A stretch of 64,000 nucleotides of DNA from Alphaproteobacteria bacterium (lineage in GTDB: Bacteria > Pseudomonadota > Alphaproteobacteria > Ferrovibrionales > Ferrovibrionaceae). The notes under the pieces were generated by a model. That model saw only the letters and a program-made list of their open reading frames with translations, was not told the origin of the DNA and made no database searches. A program made the position numbers and the translations under genes. Each line of letters opens with the position of its first letter. The stretch's first letter is position 1. Location of the stretch: positions 1-64,000 of the forward strand of contig JAFKFH010000006.1 in assembly GCA_017307375.1 (NCBI GenBank). Direction: 5' to 3'. Of this stretch, positions 17,831-26,788 are shown piece by piece.

Positions 17831-19152
17831 TCGAAGATCCGGCATCGGGCTATCTGGCAGTCGGGGCGACAGCGGCCGTTCTGCTGGTGATCTCGCTGTT
17901 CAATCGATGGCTTCTGATCCTCGTTTTCCTGTTCCTCGCCATCGTCGGCAACCAGTTGCAGGTCGATCTCAACCTGCGCATCGATGACCAGTCGGTCGCG
18001 CCGCTGGACATCGCCTTTGCCATCGGGGCACTGGCGGCCGGCTTGCGCATGGCAAGCGGGCGCGCACCGGACCGAACCCAGACGATCTGGCTCGGCTTCA
18101 CCATCGTCGGCTTCATCGCCTTCCTCCGCGGCATGTCGTCCTATGGATTCGAGGTGGCGGCGACGTCCTACCGCTACTGGTTCTATTTTTCCGCCGGCAC
18201 GCTGTTCGTGCTGAGCTTTCCCTGGCAGCCGCTGCATGTCGATCGTCTGGCCAGGCTGTGGCTGGGAATCGCCACCGTGCTGCTGATCCTCATCATGATC
18301 CTGTGGACCGCGCCGGATCTCTCGCCCTTGAGCGAAGACCTTGCGATGCAGCAGGTCAGATACGCCTACGAGAACCAGCGCGTCGTCGGCGCCTCGGTGG
18401 CCTTCCTGATCGGGCAGGCGGGCATGATCGGTCTTGCCGCGTGGCTTGCCGTCCGGCCGGTGCCGCTGATCCGGGCTTCGGGGCCGATTTTCCTGATCGT
18501 GATGGTGCTGCTCTATCATCGCAGCGTCTGGGTGGCGATCGCCCTGGGCATGGGCGTCCTGATGCTGCTCCATCGCCGGGCACTCTATCGCCTCAGCGTG
18601 CCGATCGGACTCGGCGCGATCCTGCTTGCAGGGGCGCTCATGCTCGGCCATGGCCTGGGCAAGGATCTGCTCGCCGAACAGATCGATTCGGCGATCGACG
18701 AGGCGCTCGACCAGAACAGCACGCTGACCTGGCGGTTGGAGGGCTGGCAGGTTCTGCTGTCGCGTGCGATCGGCGAGGGGCCGGTCGTCTGGGTCTTCGG
18801 CAGCGGTTTCGGCGTGAGCTATGAACGCCAGCTCGGCTATTCCACCGTCACGGTTTCACCGCACAATCTCTACGTCGAACTTTTCGTCAATGCCGGTCTG
18901 CTCGGCGTCGGGTTGCTGCTCTGGTTCCAGGTCAGGACCGTGCGCCTGTTGTACGTCTCGGCCAACGCCGAAAATCCTGACCTGCTGGACCGCCGAAGCG
19001 CGATTGCGATGATGGCGACGCTGATGATTTTCAGCATCCCTTATTCGCCGTCGCTCGAGCAGTCGGTCTGGCTGGGTGCCCTCGCGGCGATGGCAAGCGC
19101 CACCCTGGAGGCACGAAAGTCAGAGACGGCTGTCGCTGCCCGGTTCGCCTGA
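17827..19152 (+). CDS. O-antigen ligase/polymerase-type membrane protein (Wzy-like)
   Basis: 441 residues with about ten membrane segments and a long periplasmic loop. Toward the C-terminus is the Wzy_C/O-antigen ligase signature region (GFGVSYERQLGYSTVTVSPH, then NLYVELFVNAGLLGVGLLLW). It starts at GTG 17827, overlapping the previous stop. It probably polymerises the undecaprenyl-linked repeat units. Proteins of this superfamily can act as polymerase or ligase, and sequence alone does not decide. Confidence 0.88.
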   Translation: MIEDPASGYLAVGATAAVLLVISLFNRWLLILVFLFLAIVGNQLQVDLNLRIDDQSVAPLDIAFAIGALAAGLRMASGRAPDRTQTIWLGFTIVGFIAFLRGMSSYGFEVAATSYRYWFYFSAGTLFVLSFPWQPLHVDRLARLWLGIATVLLILIMILWTAPDLSPLSEDLAMQQVRYAYENQRVVGASVAFLIGQAGMIGLAAWLAVRPVPLIRASGPIFLIVMVLLYHRSVWVAIALGMGVLMLLHRRALYRLSVPIGLGAILLAGALMLGHGLGKDLLAEQIDSAIDEALDQNSTLTWRLEGWQVLLSRAIGEGPVVWVFGSGFGVSYERQLGYSTVTVSPHNLYVELFVNAGLLGVGLLLWFQVRTVRLLYVSANAENPDLLDRRSAIAMMATLMIFSIPYSPSLEQSVWLGALAAMASATLEARKSETAVAARFA

Positions 19153-19221
19153 GGTCCCGCCGGCGATGCGACGCCGTGCGGTCCGGCGACGGCTGAAGGT
19201 CTTCATCGGAGGCTCGCCTGG

Positions 19222-20343
19222 ATGAGCCGGCCGATGCTCCGTGTGCTCCACGTCCTCAACACCCTCCAGCGATCCGGCGCCGAGGTCATGCTGGCTGCCG
19301 GGGCCCCGCATTTCCGGGCGGCAGGTTTCGACGGCCATATCCTTTCGACCGGCGAGGAATCTGGCCCCTTCGCCGAGACGCTTTCGCGTGCCGGGTATGT
19401 CATCCATCACTTGCCGTTCAGCCGCAGTGCCGGCTTCTTCAGCGACTTCCGTCGGCTGGTCGCAGCGACGCGGCCCGACGTCGTCCATATCCATACCGAG
19501 CGGGCGGCGCTGGCCTACGCCGCCCTCGCCAGGCCGACGGCGACGGTGATTCGCACCATACATGCGTGCTTTGAGTTTTCCGGCGCCCTGCGCTGGCGCA
19601 AGGCCGGCGAGCGTTGGTTGAGCCGTAGAGCATTCGGCGCCGTTCATGTCGCGCCGAGCCCCTCGGTTCGCGACAACGAATCCCGCCGCTTCATGAACGA
19701 GACCGTTCTCTGTCCGAACTGGTACGACGACCGGCGATTTTTCCCGCCGACAGACGAGCAGCGCCGTCGTGCGCGCGACGCGCTGGCATACACGTCCGAC
19801 GATGTCGTCGTGGCTTGCATTGGCAATCATGAGCCGGTCAAGAATTTCGCTGTCGGTCTGGAAGCGTTCGCTCGGGCCCGGCCGGATCGGCGATTGCGCT
19901 TTCTGCATGTCGGTTGCGCGACCGCCCCGGAAACCGGCTACTCTCTGCCGCAATTGGCGGTCAGCCTGGGCGTGTCGGATCGGACCCTCTTCATCGGCCC
20001 AACCGACGATGTGCCGCGCTACCTGCACGCCGCCGACGTCTGCCTGGTTCCTTCGCTGCGCGAGGGTTTCTCGGTGGCAACCGTCGAAGCGATGGCCTGT
20101 GGCCTGCCACTGATCCTTGCCGATGTTCCGGGGCTGGCCGACTTTCGGGATGGCATTCCTGGCCTCGTCTATTCGGCCCCCTCGATCAACGACTTGAGCC
20201 GGGCGATCACGTCGATGGCAGAAGCCGGCGAGAGTGCCCGCCGGCAACTCGGCGCAAGAATCGCCGCAGCGGCCAGCGAAAGGTTCTCCACCGAGGCGGG
20301 GGCCGCCCGCTATGTCGCGTTGTACCGCGGGGCCGGGATCTGA
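19222..20343 (+). CDS. Glycosyltransferase family 4
   Basis: 373 residues, GT-B fold. N-terminal LRVLHVLNTLQRSGAEVML, the acceptor-domain strand PDVVHIHTERAALAYAALAR and the C-terminal nucleotide-sugar domain with VVACIGNHEPVKNF, the PRYLHAADVCLVPSLREGFS block and VATVEAMACGLPLI. A GGAGG site precedes the ATG. It is the last gene of the plus-strand exopolysaccharide unit and probably adds one sugar to the lipid-linked repeat unit; donor and linkage are unknown. Confidence 0.92.
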   Translation: MSRPMLRVLHVLNTLQRSGAEVMLAAGAPHFRAAGFDGHILSTGEESGPFAETLSRAGYVIHHLPFSRSAGFFSDFRRLVAATRPDVVHIHTERAALAYAALARPTATVIRTIHACFEFSGALRWRKAGERWLSRRAFGAVHVAPSPSVRDNESRRFMNETVLCPNWYDDRRFFPPTDEQRRRARDALAYTSDDVVVACIGNHEPVKNFAVGLEAFARARPDRRLRFLHVGCATAPETGYSLPQLAVSLGVSDRTLFIGPTDDVPRYLHAADVCLVPSLREGFSVATVEAMACGLPLILADVPGLADFRDGIPGLVYSAPSINDLSRAITSMAEAGESARRQLGARIAAAASERFSTEAGAARYVALYRGAGI

Positions 20344-20351
20344 AGGGGCAC

Positions 20352-21137
20352 CTACCGGCCTGCCTGGAGGATGCGCAGGCGATCGCCATCCAATGCCGCG
20401 GCCGTAAGGACCCCCGTGGCATAGGCGCCGGTATCCAGCGCCACGCGATTGGGCAGGACCTGTGGCACGGGCACGACGCTGTGACCGTGGACGATCACTT
20501 TTTCATGCCGGCCCGGCCAGCTCAGGAACGGCTCGCGGATCCACATCAGGTCATGCAGATCCTGCTGGGCGAGCGGACGGCCGGGGCGGATGCCGGCGTG
20601 CACGAAGGCGTAGTCGCCCAGCACCATGCTGGGTTCGAGGTTTTCCAGGAATGCGCGATGGCCGGGGGGCAGACCGGCCGCCAGCGCATCGCGCAACCCG
20701 GTCAATCGCCCTGGGCCGGTCCCGCCGGCGGTGCCGATGCCGTAGCTGTCCAGGGTGGCCGCCGCGCCGAACCGGAACCAGTCATCCGCCGCCTCGGGCT
20801 CGTGCAGGAAATCCAGCATCGCCTGATCATGATTGCCACGCAGGCAGCGTAGTTCGAACCCGGGCGGCGGCCCGGCGGCCAGCAGCTCGATCACCCCGCG
20901 GCTATCGGGTCCACGATCGACATAGTCGCCGAGGCACACGATGATTCGACGCGTCGCCGGCGGGTGGCGGCCAGCATCGGCGACAATCTCGGACAGGAGA
21001 TTACGGAGCGCAGAAAGTTCGCCATGGATGTCGCCGATGGCGTAGACGGCGAGGCCGGACGGCAGTGCCGGTGGCTGATGAACTACCGCGCGGCCGGGCA
21101 GCAGACCTCGCAGCCCGGCAAGCAATCCCCTGATCAT
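20352..21137 (-). CDS. PP1-like serine/threonine phosphatase (metallophosphoesterase)
   Basis: 261 residues from ATG 21137. All metallophosphatase motifs are present: GDIHG (35-39), GDYVDRG (70-76), GNHD (101-104), then single His motifs in FVHAGIRPG and VIVHGHSVV. It belongs to the bacterial ApaH/PrpE/PP1-like group, so it may remove phosphate from proteins or hydrolyse small phosphoesters such as Ap4A. It lies 13 bases after the secreted repeat protein gene and converges on the GT4 gene with a 8-base gap. Placement inside a tyrosine-kinase-controlled polysaccharide locus makes a regulatory role possible. Confidence 0.9.
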   Translation of the reverse strand: MIRGLLAGLRGLLPGRAVVHQPPALPSGLAVYAIGDIHGELSALRNLLSEIVADAGRHPPATRRIIVCLGDYVDRGPDSRGVIELLAAGPPPGFELRCLRGNHDQAMLDFLHEPEAADDWFRFGAAATLDSYGIGTAGGTGPGRLTGLRDALAAGLPPGHRAFLENLEPSMVLGDYAFVHAGIRPGRPLAQQDLHDLMWIREPFLSWPGRHEKVIVHGHSVVPVPQVLPNRVALDTGAYATGVLTAAALDGDRLRILQAGR

Positions 21138-21150
21138 CAGCCGCAAAGAA

Positions 21151-22227
21151 TCAGGAAGGGCTGGCCTGGCTCAGGGTGTTCTGGTTGGTGACCGGCACGA
21201 CCGGATTCTGATTCTGGGTGTTCTGATTCTGCGTCGTCTGCGTGGTCGTCGAGCCGGTGCCGGTCTGGGCCTGCTGCGGATTGGTCGGGGTGGGATTGGC
21301 CAGGATCGCGGCGACCTGCGCGCCGTTCGTCGTATTGATCTGCGACAGCTGCGACGACGTCGATGCCTGATTGAGGGTCGTCACCACGGTCGTGCTGGCC
21401 GTCGGCGCCGCGGCAGCGACCGTCTGGCTCGAGACCGCCGCATAGGAATTGGCCATGACCGCAATCGCCGCCGACGGCGAAGCCTGATAGACGGCCGGCG
21501 TGGTCGCGATCTGAACCGCCGTGGTGGCGATCTGAGCGACCGAGGTCGGGGCAACCTGCTGGGCGGCGGGATTGACGGCGATGCGAGCGGCCGTCGTCAC
21601 GACCTGCAGCGCCTGGGACGGCGCGCTGCCGTTGACCGTCTGCGGCTGCACAGTCTGGACCGCGACGGCCGCCACCTGCACGGCCGCCGCCGGGTTGACG
21701 GTCAGAATCCGCTCGGCCGCGGTGACCGCGTTCACCGCGACGGTCGCGATGACCGTGGAGTTGTTCGTGCTCTGCGCCGCCGTCATGGTAGCGACGGCGA
21801 GATTCGCGGCCTGCTGGGGCACCACCTGGGTGGCGGCGGGGGACACGAAGATCCGCGCGGCCGTGGTCAGCACGTTCTGGGTCTGCTGGGGGGCGGATTG
21901 CTGGACCGGCAGGCTGCGGACCGCCTCGACGGTCGCGGCGGCCACCTGCACGGCCGCCTGGGGATTGGTCGCCAGCAGCTGTTCGGCCGCGGCGACGGTC
22001 TGGGCGGCAAGCGTTGCCGAACGGGTCGCATCGCCGCCGCTCAGCGTGGTGATGGCCGAGGCCACCGCGCTGCTCGATCCCGACTGAACTGCTGCGCGCA
22101 GGGCCGGCGGCAGGCTCGCGAGCGCGTTCTGCTGCTGCTGCTGTGCGAGGGCAGGGGACTGCAACGACAGGCTGCAAATCGTCGACAGGCCGCCAGCCAC
22201 TGCCAGCGCGACAAATAGATTACGCAT
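21151..22227 (-). CDS. Secreted Ala/Gln/Thr-rich repeat protein, function unknown
   Basis: 358 residues. A signal peptide (residues 1-29, ending SPALAQ) is followed by a poly-Gln stretch. Two copies of a roughly 90-residue repeat then begin near residues 78 and 168. Each copy holds two half-units built on a helix plus NP-x-AA-x-QV, for example AEQLLATNPQAAVQVAA, AARIFVSPAATQVVPQQ, AERILTVNPAAAVQVAA and AARIAVNPAAQQVAPTS. The tail (320-358) is Thr/Gln/Asn-rich and disordered. The start at 22227 is fixed by the signal peptide. No known domain was recognised. It is co-transcribed with the phosphatase and located between two polymerase genes, so a surface or matrix role is plausible. Confidence 0.8.
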   Translation of the reverse strand: MRNLFVALAVAGGLSTICSLSLQSPALAQQQQQNALASLPPALRAAVQSGSSSAVASAITTLSGGDATRSATLAAQTVAAAEQLLATNPQAAVQVAAATVEAVRSLPVQQSAPQQTQNVLTTAARIFVSPAATQVVPQQAANLAVATMTAAQSTNNSTVIATVAVNAVTAAERILTVNPAAAVQVAAVAVQTVQPQTVNGSAPSQALQVVTTAARIAVNPAAQQVAPTSVAQIATTAVQIATTPAVYQASPSAAIAVMANSYAAVSSQTVAAAAPTASTTVVTTLNQASTSSQLSQINTTNGAQVAAILANPTPTNPQQAQTGTGSTTTQTTQNQNTQNQNPVVPVTNQNTLSQASPS

Positions 22228-22363
22228 CGGATAAGCCCCGCATGGTCGAATTCTCGGCCATATCATACGCTGCTGTGCATGCCCCCGCCAGCCCGCTGTT
22301 CCCGCCCTTGTCACGAAGGTGCGGATTCGCGTAACAGCATGCCGGGGCAGGTGGGGGAGATCG

Positions 22364-23704
22364 ATGGGGCGGCGTCTGCATTTCTGGATCTTTGCCGCCG
22401 TGCTGCTGTTGGCGCCGCTACCGTTCGGGGCCAATCGGCCCTGGAGCGCCGCGCTGCTGGCTTTGCTGACCGGCTTGTTATGCCTGACTTGGCCGCTGGC
22501 GACCGTTGGCGACCGTGCCCTGCAGCCCTGGCCCTTGCGGCGGATCGCCGGTCCGGCGAGCCTCTTCGTGATCGTCGTCGCCTGGGCCCTGCTGCAGGCC
22601 AGTCCGTGGTTGCCGCTTGGCTGGGCGCACCCGTTCTGGGGCGAGGTCGCGGCCGGGCTCGGACCCGCCGGCCCCGCGGTCTTGCCCAGGGTGGCGCTGG
22701 CCCCGGAGGCGGCAACGGCTGCGACCATGCGCTGGGTGGCCTATGCCGGCATCTTCTGGCTGGCGTTGCAGCACGGTCGGTCGCATCGCCGGGCCCGGCT
22801 GCTGGTCGAGGCCCTGGCGCTGGCCGGCGGCCTTTATGCCGCCTACGGGCTGGTCGTCTATTTTTCGGGCCGCGAGATGATTCTCGGCATACCGAAATGG
22901 GCCTATCGCGGCGACCTGACGGCGACGTTCGTCAATCGCAACAGCTATGCCGCCTATGCCGGGCTCGGCCTGCTATGCGCCGCTGCTGCCTTGCATCGCC
23001 GTCTGCGCGACAGCCGCGGCGACCTGCCGGCGCTGGTCAACCATCTGCGGCGCCCCAGTGTCTTCTTCATGGCCGCTGCCGCGGCCATCGTCGTTGCCTT
23101 GCCGCTGTCGGGATCGCGGGCCGGCCTGGTGGTGTCGGTCGGTGGCCTCGTGGTTTTCGTCGGGGCGCTTCTGCTCGGGCGGCTGGCGCCCGCCGCGCGT
23201 CCGAAGGCGATATTGGGCCTGGCCGTTGCCGTGGTGGTGCTGGCGGGCGCGTTCGGCGGCCTCGTCTTCTGGCTGGGGCCGACCGCGGATGACGCGGAGG
23301 CACGCCTGCGCATCTATCGCATCGCGCTCGAGATGATCGAACGCCGGCCATGGATCGGCATCGGTCTCGGCGGATTCGGTCCGGAATTTGCGATGGACCG
23401 GCCGTTCACCATCAGCCAGGTCTGGACCGAGGTTCACAACGGCTATCTGGAACTCGCGGTCGAACTCGGCGTGCCGGCGGCCGTGATCTTCGTCGCGGCC
23501 ATCGCCTGGCTGGTCGTCCTGTCGCTGCGCGGTGTCCTGGTGCGCCAGCGCGACGGCATGTTCCCGGCGCTGGCCCTGGCGGCCAGCGCGCTGCTGGGCG
23601 CCCACGCGCTCGTCGACTTCAGTGGCCAGATCCCGGCGATCGCGGCGACCTGGGCGGCCCTGCTGGGCCTGGGGGTCGCCCAGGGATGGCGTCACGCCGA
23701 CTGA
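22364..23704 (+). CDS. Second O-antigen ligase/polymerase-type membrane protein
   Basis: 446 residues with about eleven membrane segments. The ligase-superfamily region reads ATFVNRNSYAAYAGLGLLCA, then LPLSGSRAGL, the periplasmic block MIERRPWIGIGLGGFGPEFA and VHNGYLELAVELGVPAAVIF, ending in a final membrane pair. The ATG at 22364 follows a GGGGGAGA site. It is a single-gene plus-strand unit flanked by minus-strand genes; its 3' end overlaps the WecG-type gene by 13 bases. With the Wzy-like protein at 17827 the locus has two enzymes of this superfamily, one possibly acting as ligase. Confidence 0.9.
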   Translation: MGRRLHFWIFAAVLLLAPLPFGANRPWSAALLALLTGLLCLTWPLATVGDRALQPWPLRRIAGPASLFVIVVAWALLQASPWLPLGWAHPFWGEVAAGLGPAGPAVLPRVALAPEAATAATMRWVAYAGIFWLALQHGRSHRRARLLVEALALAGGLYAAYGLVVYFSGREMILGIPKWAYRGDLTATFVNRNSYAAYAGLGLLCAAAALHRRLRDSRGDLPALVNHLRRPSVFFMAAAAAIVVALPLSGSRAGLVVSVGGLVVFVGALLLGRLAPAARPKAILGLAVAVVVLAGAFGGLVFWLGPTADDAEARLRIYRIALEMIERRPWIGIGLGGFGPEFAMDRPFTISQVWTEVHNGYLELAVELGVPAAVIFVAAIAWLVVLSLRGVLVRQRDGMFPALALAASALLGAHALVDFSGQIPAIAATWAALLGLGVAQGWRHAD

Positions 23705-24441
23705 CCGCGTGCGCCGAAGCGGCGCCGCCATTCCTCGGCCATCGCCAGGGCGGCGAAGCGCGGGACGGTGCGCAGGTAGCGCGGGGCCAGCCGGCGCGGC
23801 TCGGTAGCCAGCCTGAACGCCCATTCCAGTCCGATCCGGCGCAACGCCGGCGGGGCCTGGGGCTTGGTGCCGGCCAGGAAGTCGAAGGCTGCACCCACCC
23901 CCAGCAGCAGCGGCGCCGCGAGCGCGGCGCGATGGCGCGCCATCCACAACTCCTGCCGGGGTGCCCCGAGCCCGACCCAGACCACGTCGGCATGCGTTCG
24001 ATTTATCGCCGTTATCAGGCCCGCCTCTTCCTCGGCGCTCCAGGCCCCATGCGGCGGTCGCAGCGTCGTCACCTGCGCACCGAAACGTGCCGCCAGGCGG
24101 GCAAGGGTTGCATCGTCGGAACCGAACAGCAGGTGGCGGCGGCCACCGGTTCGGGCGAGCAGGGCAAGCATGAAGTCCGGGCCATAGACCCGGTCCACGG
24201 GATGCCCGCGGGCGCGGCCCAGCCACACCAGCGGCATGCCGTCCGGTGCTGCCAGCGCCGCGCCGGCCACCGCGGCGGCCATCGCGGGATCGTCGCGCGC
24301 CGCCAGGATCGAGCGGGCATCGAGATGGCAGACATAGCGCCGGCCGCCATCGGCGATCCAGGACTCGGCGGTGGCGACCGCCTCGTCGAATCGCGGCATG
24401 TCGACCTCGATCCCCAGCAGGATTTCCTTGCGCCAGTTCAT
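23692..24441 (-). CDS. WecG/TagA/CpsF family glycosyltransferase (GT26)
   Basis: 249 residues. Family motifs: YVCHLDARSILAARDDPAMA, PDGMPLVWLGR, RVYGPDFMLALLARTGGRRH, the LLFGSDDATLARLAARFGAQ strand and VVWVGLGAPRQELWMARHRA. Family members add N-acetylmannosamine-type sugars or glucuronic acid to lipid-linked intermediates at the membrane. It is the last gene of the ten-gene minus-strand operon; its ATG overlaps the stop of the GT4 gene upstream (ATGA). Confidence 0.93.
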   Translation of the reverse strand: MNWRKEILLGIEVDMPRFDEAVATAESWIADGGRRYVCHLDARSILAARDDPAMAAAVAGAALAAPDGMPLVWLGRARGHPVDRVYGPDFMLALLARTGGRRHLLFGSDDATLARLAARFGAQVTTLRPPHGAWSAEEEAGLITAINRTHADVVWVGLGAPRQELWMARHRAALAAPLLLGVGAAFDFLAGTKPQAPPALRRIGLEWAFRLATEPRRLAPRYLRTVPRFAALAMAEEWRRRFGARGQSA

Positions 24442-25598
24442 GACCGCTCCCGGCGAAGGTGCTCATAGAGCGCCAGGCGGTCAGCCAGCACCCGGTCCGG
24501 GTGGTAGCGGTCGCAATAGGATGACCTGGCACCGGCCGACAGACGGGCCAGCCCCGGCCTGTCGGCCAGCAGTGCCGATGCGGCGTCGCGCCAGTCCGCA
24601 CCGTCGCCCGGCGCGGCGAAGGCACCGCTCGTGCCTGCCTCGACCATGTCCGCCGCGGCACCGCGGCGGCTTGCCAGCACCGGCAGACCGTTCGCCATCG
24701 CCTCCACCACCGACAGCGGAAAGTTCTCATAGGCGAGCGAGGGGAACACCAGCAGCGCGGCCTTGGCCATCGCCGCGTGAACATGCTGCGAGTCTAGCGG
24801 CCCTGCGATGGTCACATGGCTCGGCGCCCGCTGTTCCAGCGCCGGGCGCAGCGGGCCATCGCCGATGACGGTCAGGGGATGGTCGATCTGTGCCCAGGCA
24901 TCGACGAGCATGTCGACGCCCTTCTCGGGGCTGAGCCGGCCGACATAGAGGGCGCCCCGTCGTTCATCGGTCCAGGGTGAAGCGCCCGGATCGGGCAGCG
25001 CGACCGGGCTGACGGCGATCCGCTCGGCCGGCACGCCGCCGGCGATGAAGCGGTCGCGGGCGAACGGCGTCAGGGCAAGAAATCGGTCGACCCGGCTGGC
25101 CCAGGTACCCCGCAGCCGGTGCAGTCCGGCCATCGCGGCGGCAGCGGCGCTGGCCCCCCGACTGCCACGATAGCAGCCATGCACGACACCCGGCCATTTG
25201 ACCAGTCTGTCGCGGCATGTTTCGCACGGCTGGCCGTCGCGCAGCAGAAGGCCGTTCGGGCAGAGTAGGCGATAGTTGTGCAAGGTCTGCACCACCGGGA
25301 TCCCGGCATCGTGCGCCGCCTCGTAGATCGCGGGCGACAGCACGGGGAAGAAATTATGGACGTGCATCAGGTCCGGCCGCGCCGCCGCGATCGCGGCGGC
25401 AACCCCGCGCCGGCCCGAGGGTGACCACACCGCGCCGAAGCCCAGGGCCAGCGATCCGTTGCCCGCGATATCCTGGTGGTCGAGGATATGGCCGACCACG
25501 TCAAGCCCGGCCTCTGCCAGCAGTGCGCGCTCGGCATCGACCGCGACATCCTCGCCGCCACGCAGCCGATAGCGCTCATGCACGATCAGGATGCGCAT
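24438..25598 (-). CDS. Glycosyltransferase family 4
   Basis: 386 residues, GT-B fold. N-terminal MRILIVHERYRLRGGEDVAV, HVHNFFPVLSPAIYEAAHDA, a cysteine pair region (CPNGLLLRDGQPCETC) seen in related GT4 enzymes, and the C-terminal YVGRLSPEKGVDMLVDAW, FPSLAYENFPLSVVEAMANG block. It probably transfers a sugar to the lipid-linked repeat unit. The start at 25598 overlaps the upstream kinase-like gene by 13 bases. A longer open frame continues upstream but overlaps that gene fully and is not real. Confidence 0.92.
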   Translation of the reverse strand: MRILIVHERYRLRGGEDVAVDAERALLAEAGLDVVGHILDHQDIAGNGSLALGFGAVWSPSGRRGVAAAIAAARPDLMHVHNFFPVLSPAIYEAAHDAGIPVVQTLHNYRLLCPNGLLLRDGQPCETCRDRLVKWPGVVHGCYRGSRGASAAAAAMAGLHRLRGTWASRVDRFLALTPFARDRFIAGGVPAERIAVSPVALPDPGASPWTDERRGALYVGRLSPEKGVDMLVDAWAQIDHPLTVIGDGPLRPALEQRAPSHVTIAGPLDSQHVHAAMAKAALLVFPSLAYENFPLSVVEAMANGLPVLASRRGAAADMVEAGTSGAFAAPGDGADWRDAASALLADRPGLARLSAGARSSYCDRYHPDRVLADRLALYEHLRRERS

Positions 25599-26788
25599 CG
25601 CGCGATCATCCAGGCCAGCGCCCTGGCCGCGAGGCGGTTCGGCGTCTCGGCGCTGCTGTCGAGCAGCAGGGCTGCGGGCTCGCCGCCGGCCAGGGTGCGG
25701 TAGGCCGCGACCTGACGGTGCGCCTCGGCCAGTTCGAGTTCGCCCTTGCGGGCGACGAGCAGGGCGGGATCGGCAACCAGTACCAGGAGCCCGGTGCCGC
25801 GGGGTATCAGCCTGGCTATCAGGTCGATCGCCGGCTGGGGCGCCGCGATGCCGCGCGCGAGCGGCGCGACACGATAGTCGGCGGCATGCCTGTCGAAGAT
25901 CGCCATCCTGCCGCAAACGAGGTGCGGGCGAACCAGCAGCCAGTAGCCGACATGCCAGTCTGCCCAGGCGATGCCGAGCCGCAGCAGCGATGCGACCTTT
26001 CCTGGTTTGCCGGTGCGCTCGGCCTTCGGCCCTTCCGGTCGATTGCGTCGCAGCCCGGCCAGCCGCGGCAGCAGGAAGGGCCGGGTATGAAACAGGCGGA
26101 CATCGGTTGCGAGCTGCCCGGGCAACCGATCGGCAAGGTCTGCGATCAGCGTCGACTTGCCGGCGCCGTCGGGTCCGCTGACGACCCACATATGGCCGGG
26201 CGGCCGCCACCAGCATGCCAGCGTGTCGCCAAGGCGGGCCGCGGCGACCCGGGCCATCAGCCCCGGTCGGCGGGCCAACGCCCGGAGCAGCACGCGGCGC
26301 CAGGCAAGCCCGCCGGCCTCGGCGAGCAGTGCGGGATCGATGGAGGTGCCGGGGCGACGTGGTCGCCCGTGCACCAGCCGGTGCTGGAGCTCGCGCAGCG
26401 ATGTCGCCTGGCCCGGCCGCAGGCGTCGCACGCCGTTCTCGACGATCGCGCCGTTCAGCGCCACGTCCGCGTCGACGAACGGCACGAGCTGCGCGGTCAT
26501 CGCCCGATGCAGGTCCAGGACGAGGAAGTCGCCCGCGTCGTCGCGGGCGAGATAGAGCGCCAGTACCGCGCCGCGCGGAATCGCGACACAGAGCTGCCAC
26601 GGCGTTTCCTCCAGCTGCCGCCTCACCAGCGCAATCCAGTCGCGCCACGGGCGCCACGCGGCCAGCAGGTCGGCATCATGGCCGTCGGTCGGGGCGCCGG
26701 GATCGATCGCCTCGTCCAGGCGGGCAAGCGCGAGCCCCGCGGCCTCGGCGGCCGCAAGCAAGCGGGTGAGGACGGCCCCGCGTGTCAT
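25586..26788 (-). CDS. P-loop kinase-like protein with N-terminal nucleotidyltransferase-like region
   Basis: 400 residues. The C-terminal half is a thymidylate-kinase-like P-loop domain with Walker A GPDGAGKST (205-213), a lid-like basic region and a DRHAADYRV motif in the position of the dTMP-kinase DR(Y/F) motif. The N-terminal part (about 35-140: PTDGHDADLLAAWRPW, then VLDLHRAMT) resembles the nucleotidyltransferase-like fold found in exopolysaccharide-linked kinase fusions. It is unlikely to be the housekeeping dTMP kinase, given its length and context; phosphorylation of a sugar or lipid carrier intermediate is a guess. The ATG at 26788 overlaps the upstream stop. Confidence 0.75.
   Translation of the reverse strand: MTRGAVLTRLLAAAEAAGLALARLDEAIDPGAPTDGHDADLLAAWRPWRDWIALVRRQLEETPWQLCVAIPRGAVLALYLARDDAGDFLVLDLHRAMTAQLVPFVDADVALNGAIVENGVRRLRPGQATSLRELQHRLVHGRPRRPGTSIDPALLAEAGGLAWRRVLLRALARRPGLMARVAAARLGDTLACWWRPPGHMWVVSGPDGAGKSTLIADLADRLPGQLATDVRLFHTRPFLLPRLAGLRRNRPEGPKAERTGKPGKVASLLRLGIAWADWHVGYWLLVRPHLVCGRMAIFDRHAADYRVAPLARGIAAPQPAIDLIARLIPRGTGLLVLVADPALLVARKGELELAEAHRQVAAYRTLAGGEPAALLLDSSAETPNRLAARALAWMIARCAS

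Noticed and set aside
21151-22227. Possible DNA-level tandem repeat or CRISPR-like array in the Ala/Gln-rich region
   Set aside because: The repeats are protein-level and diverged, without regular identical DNA units or spacers.
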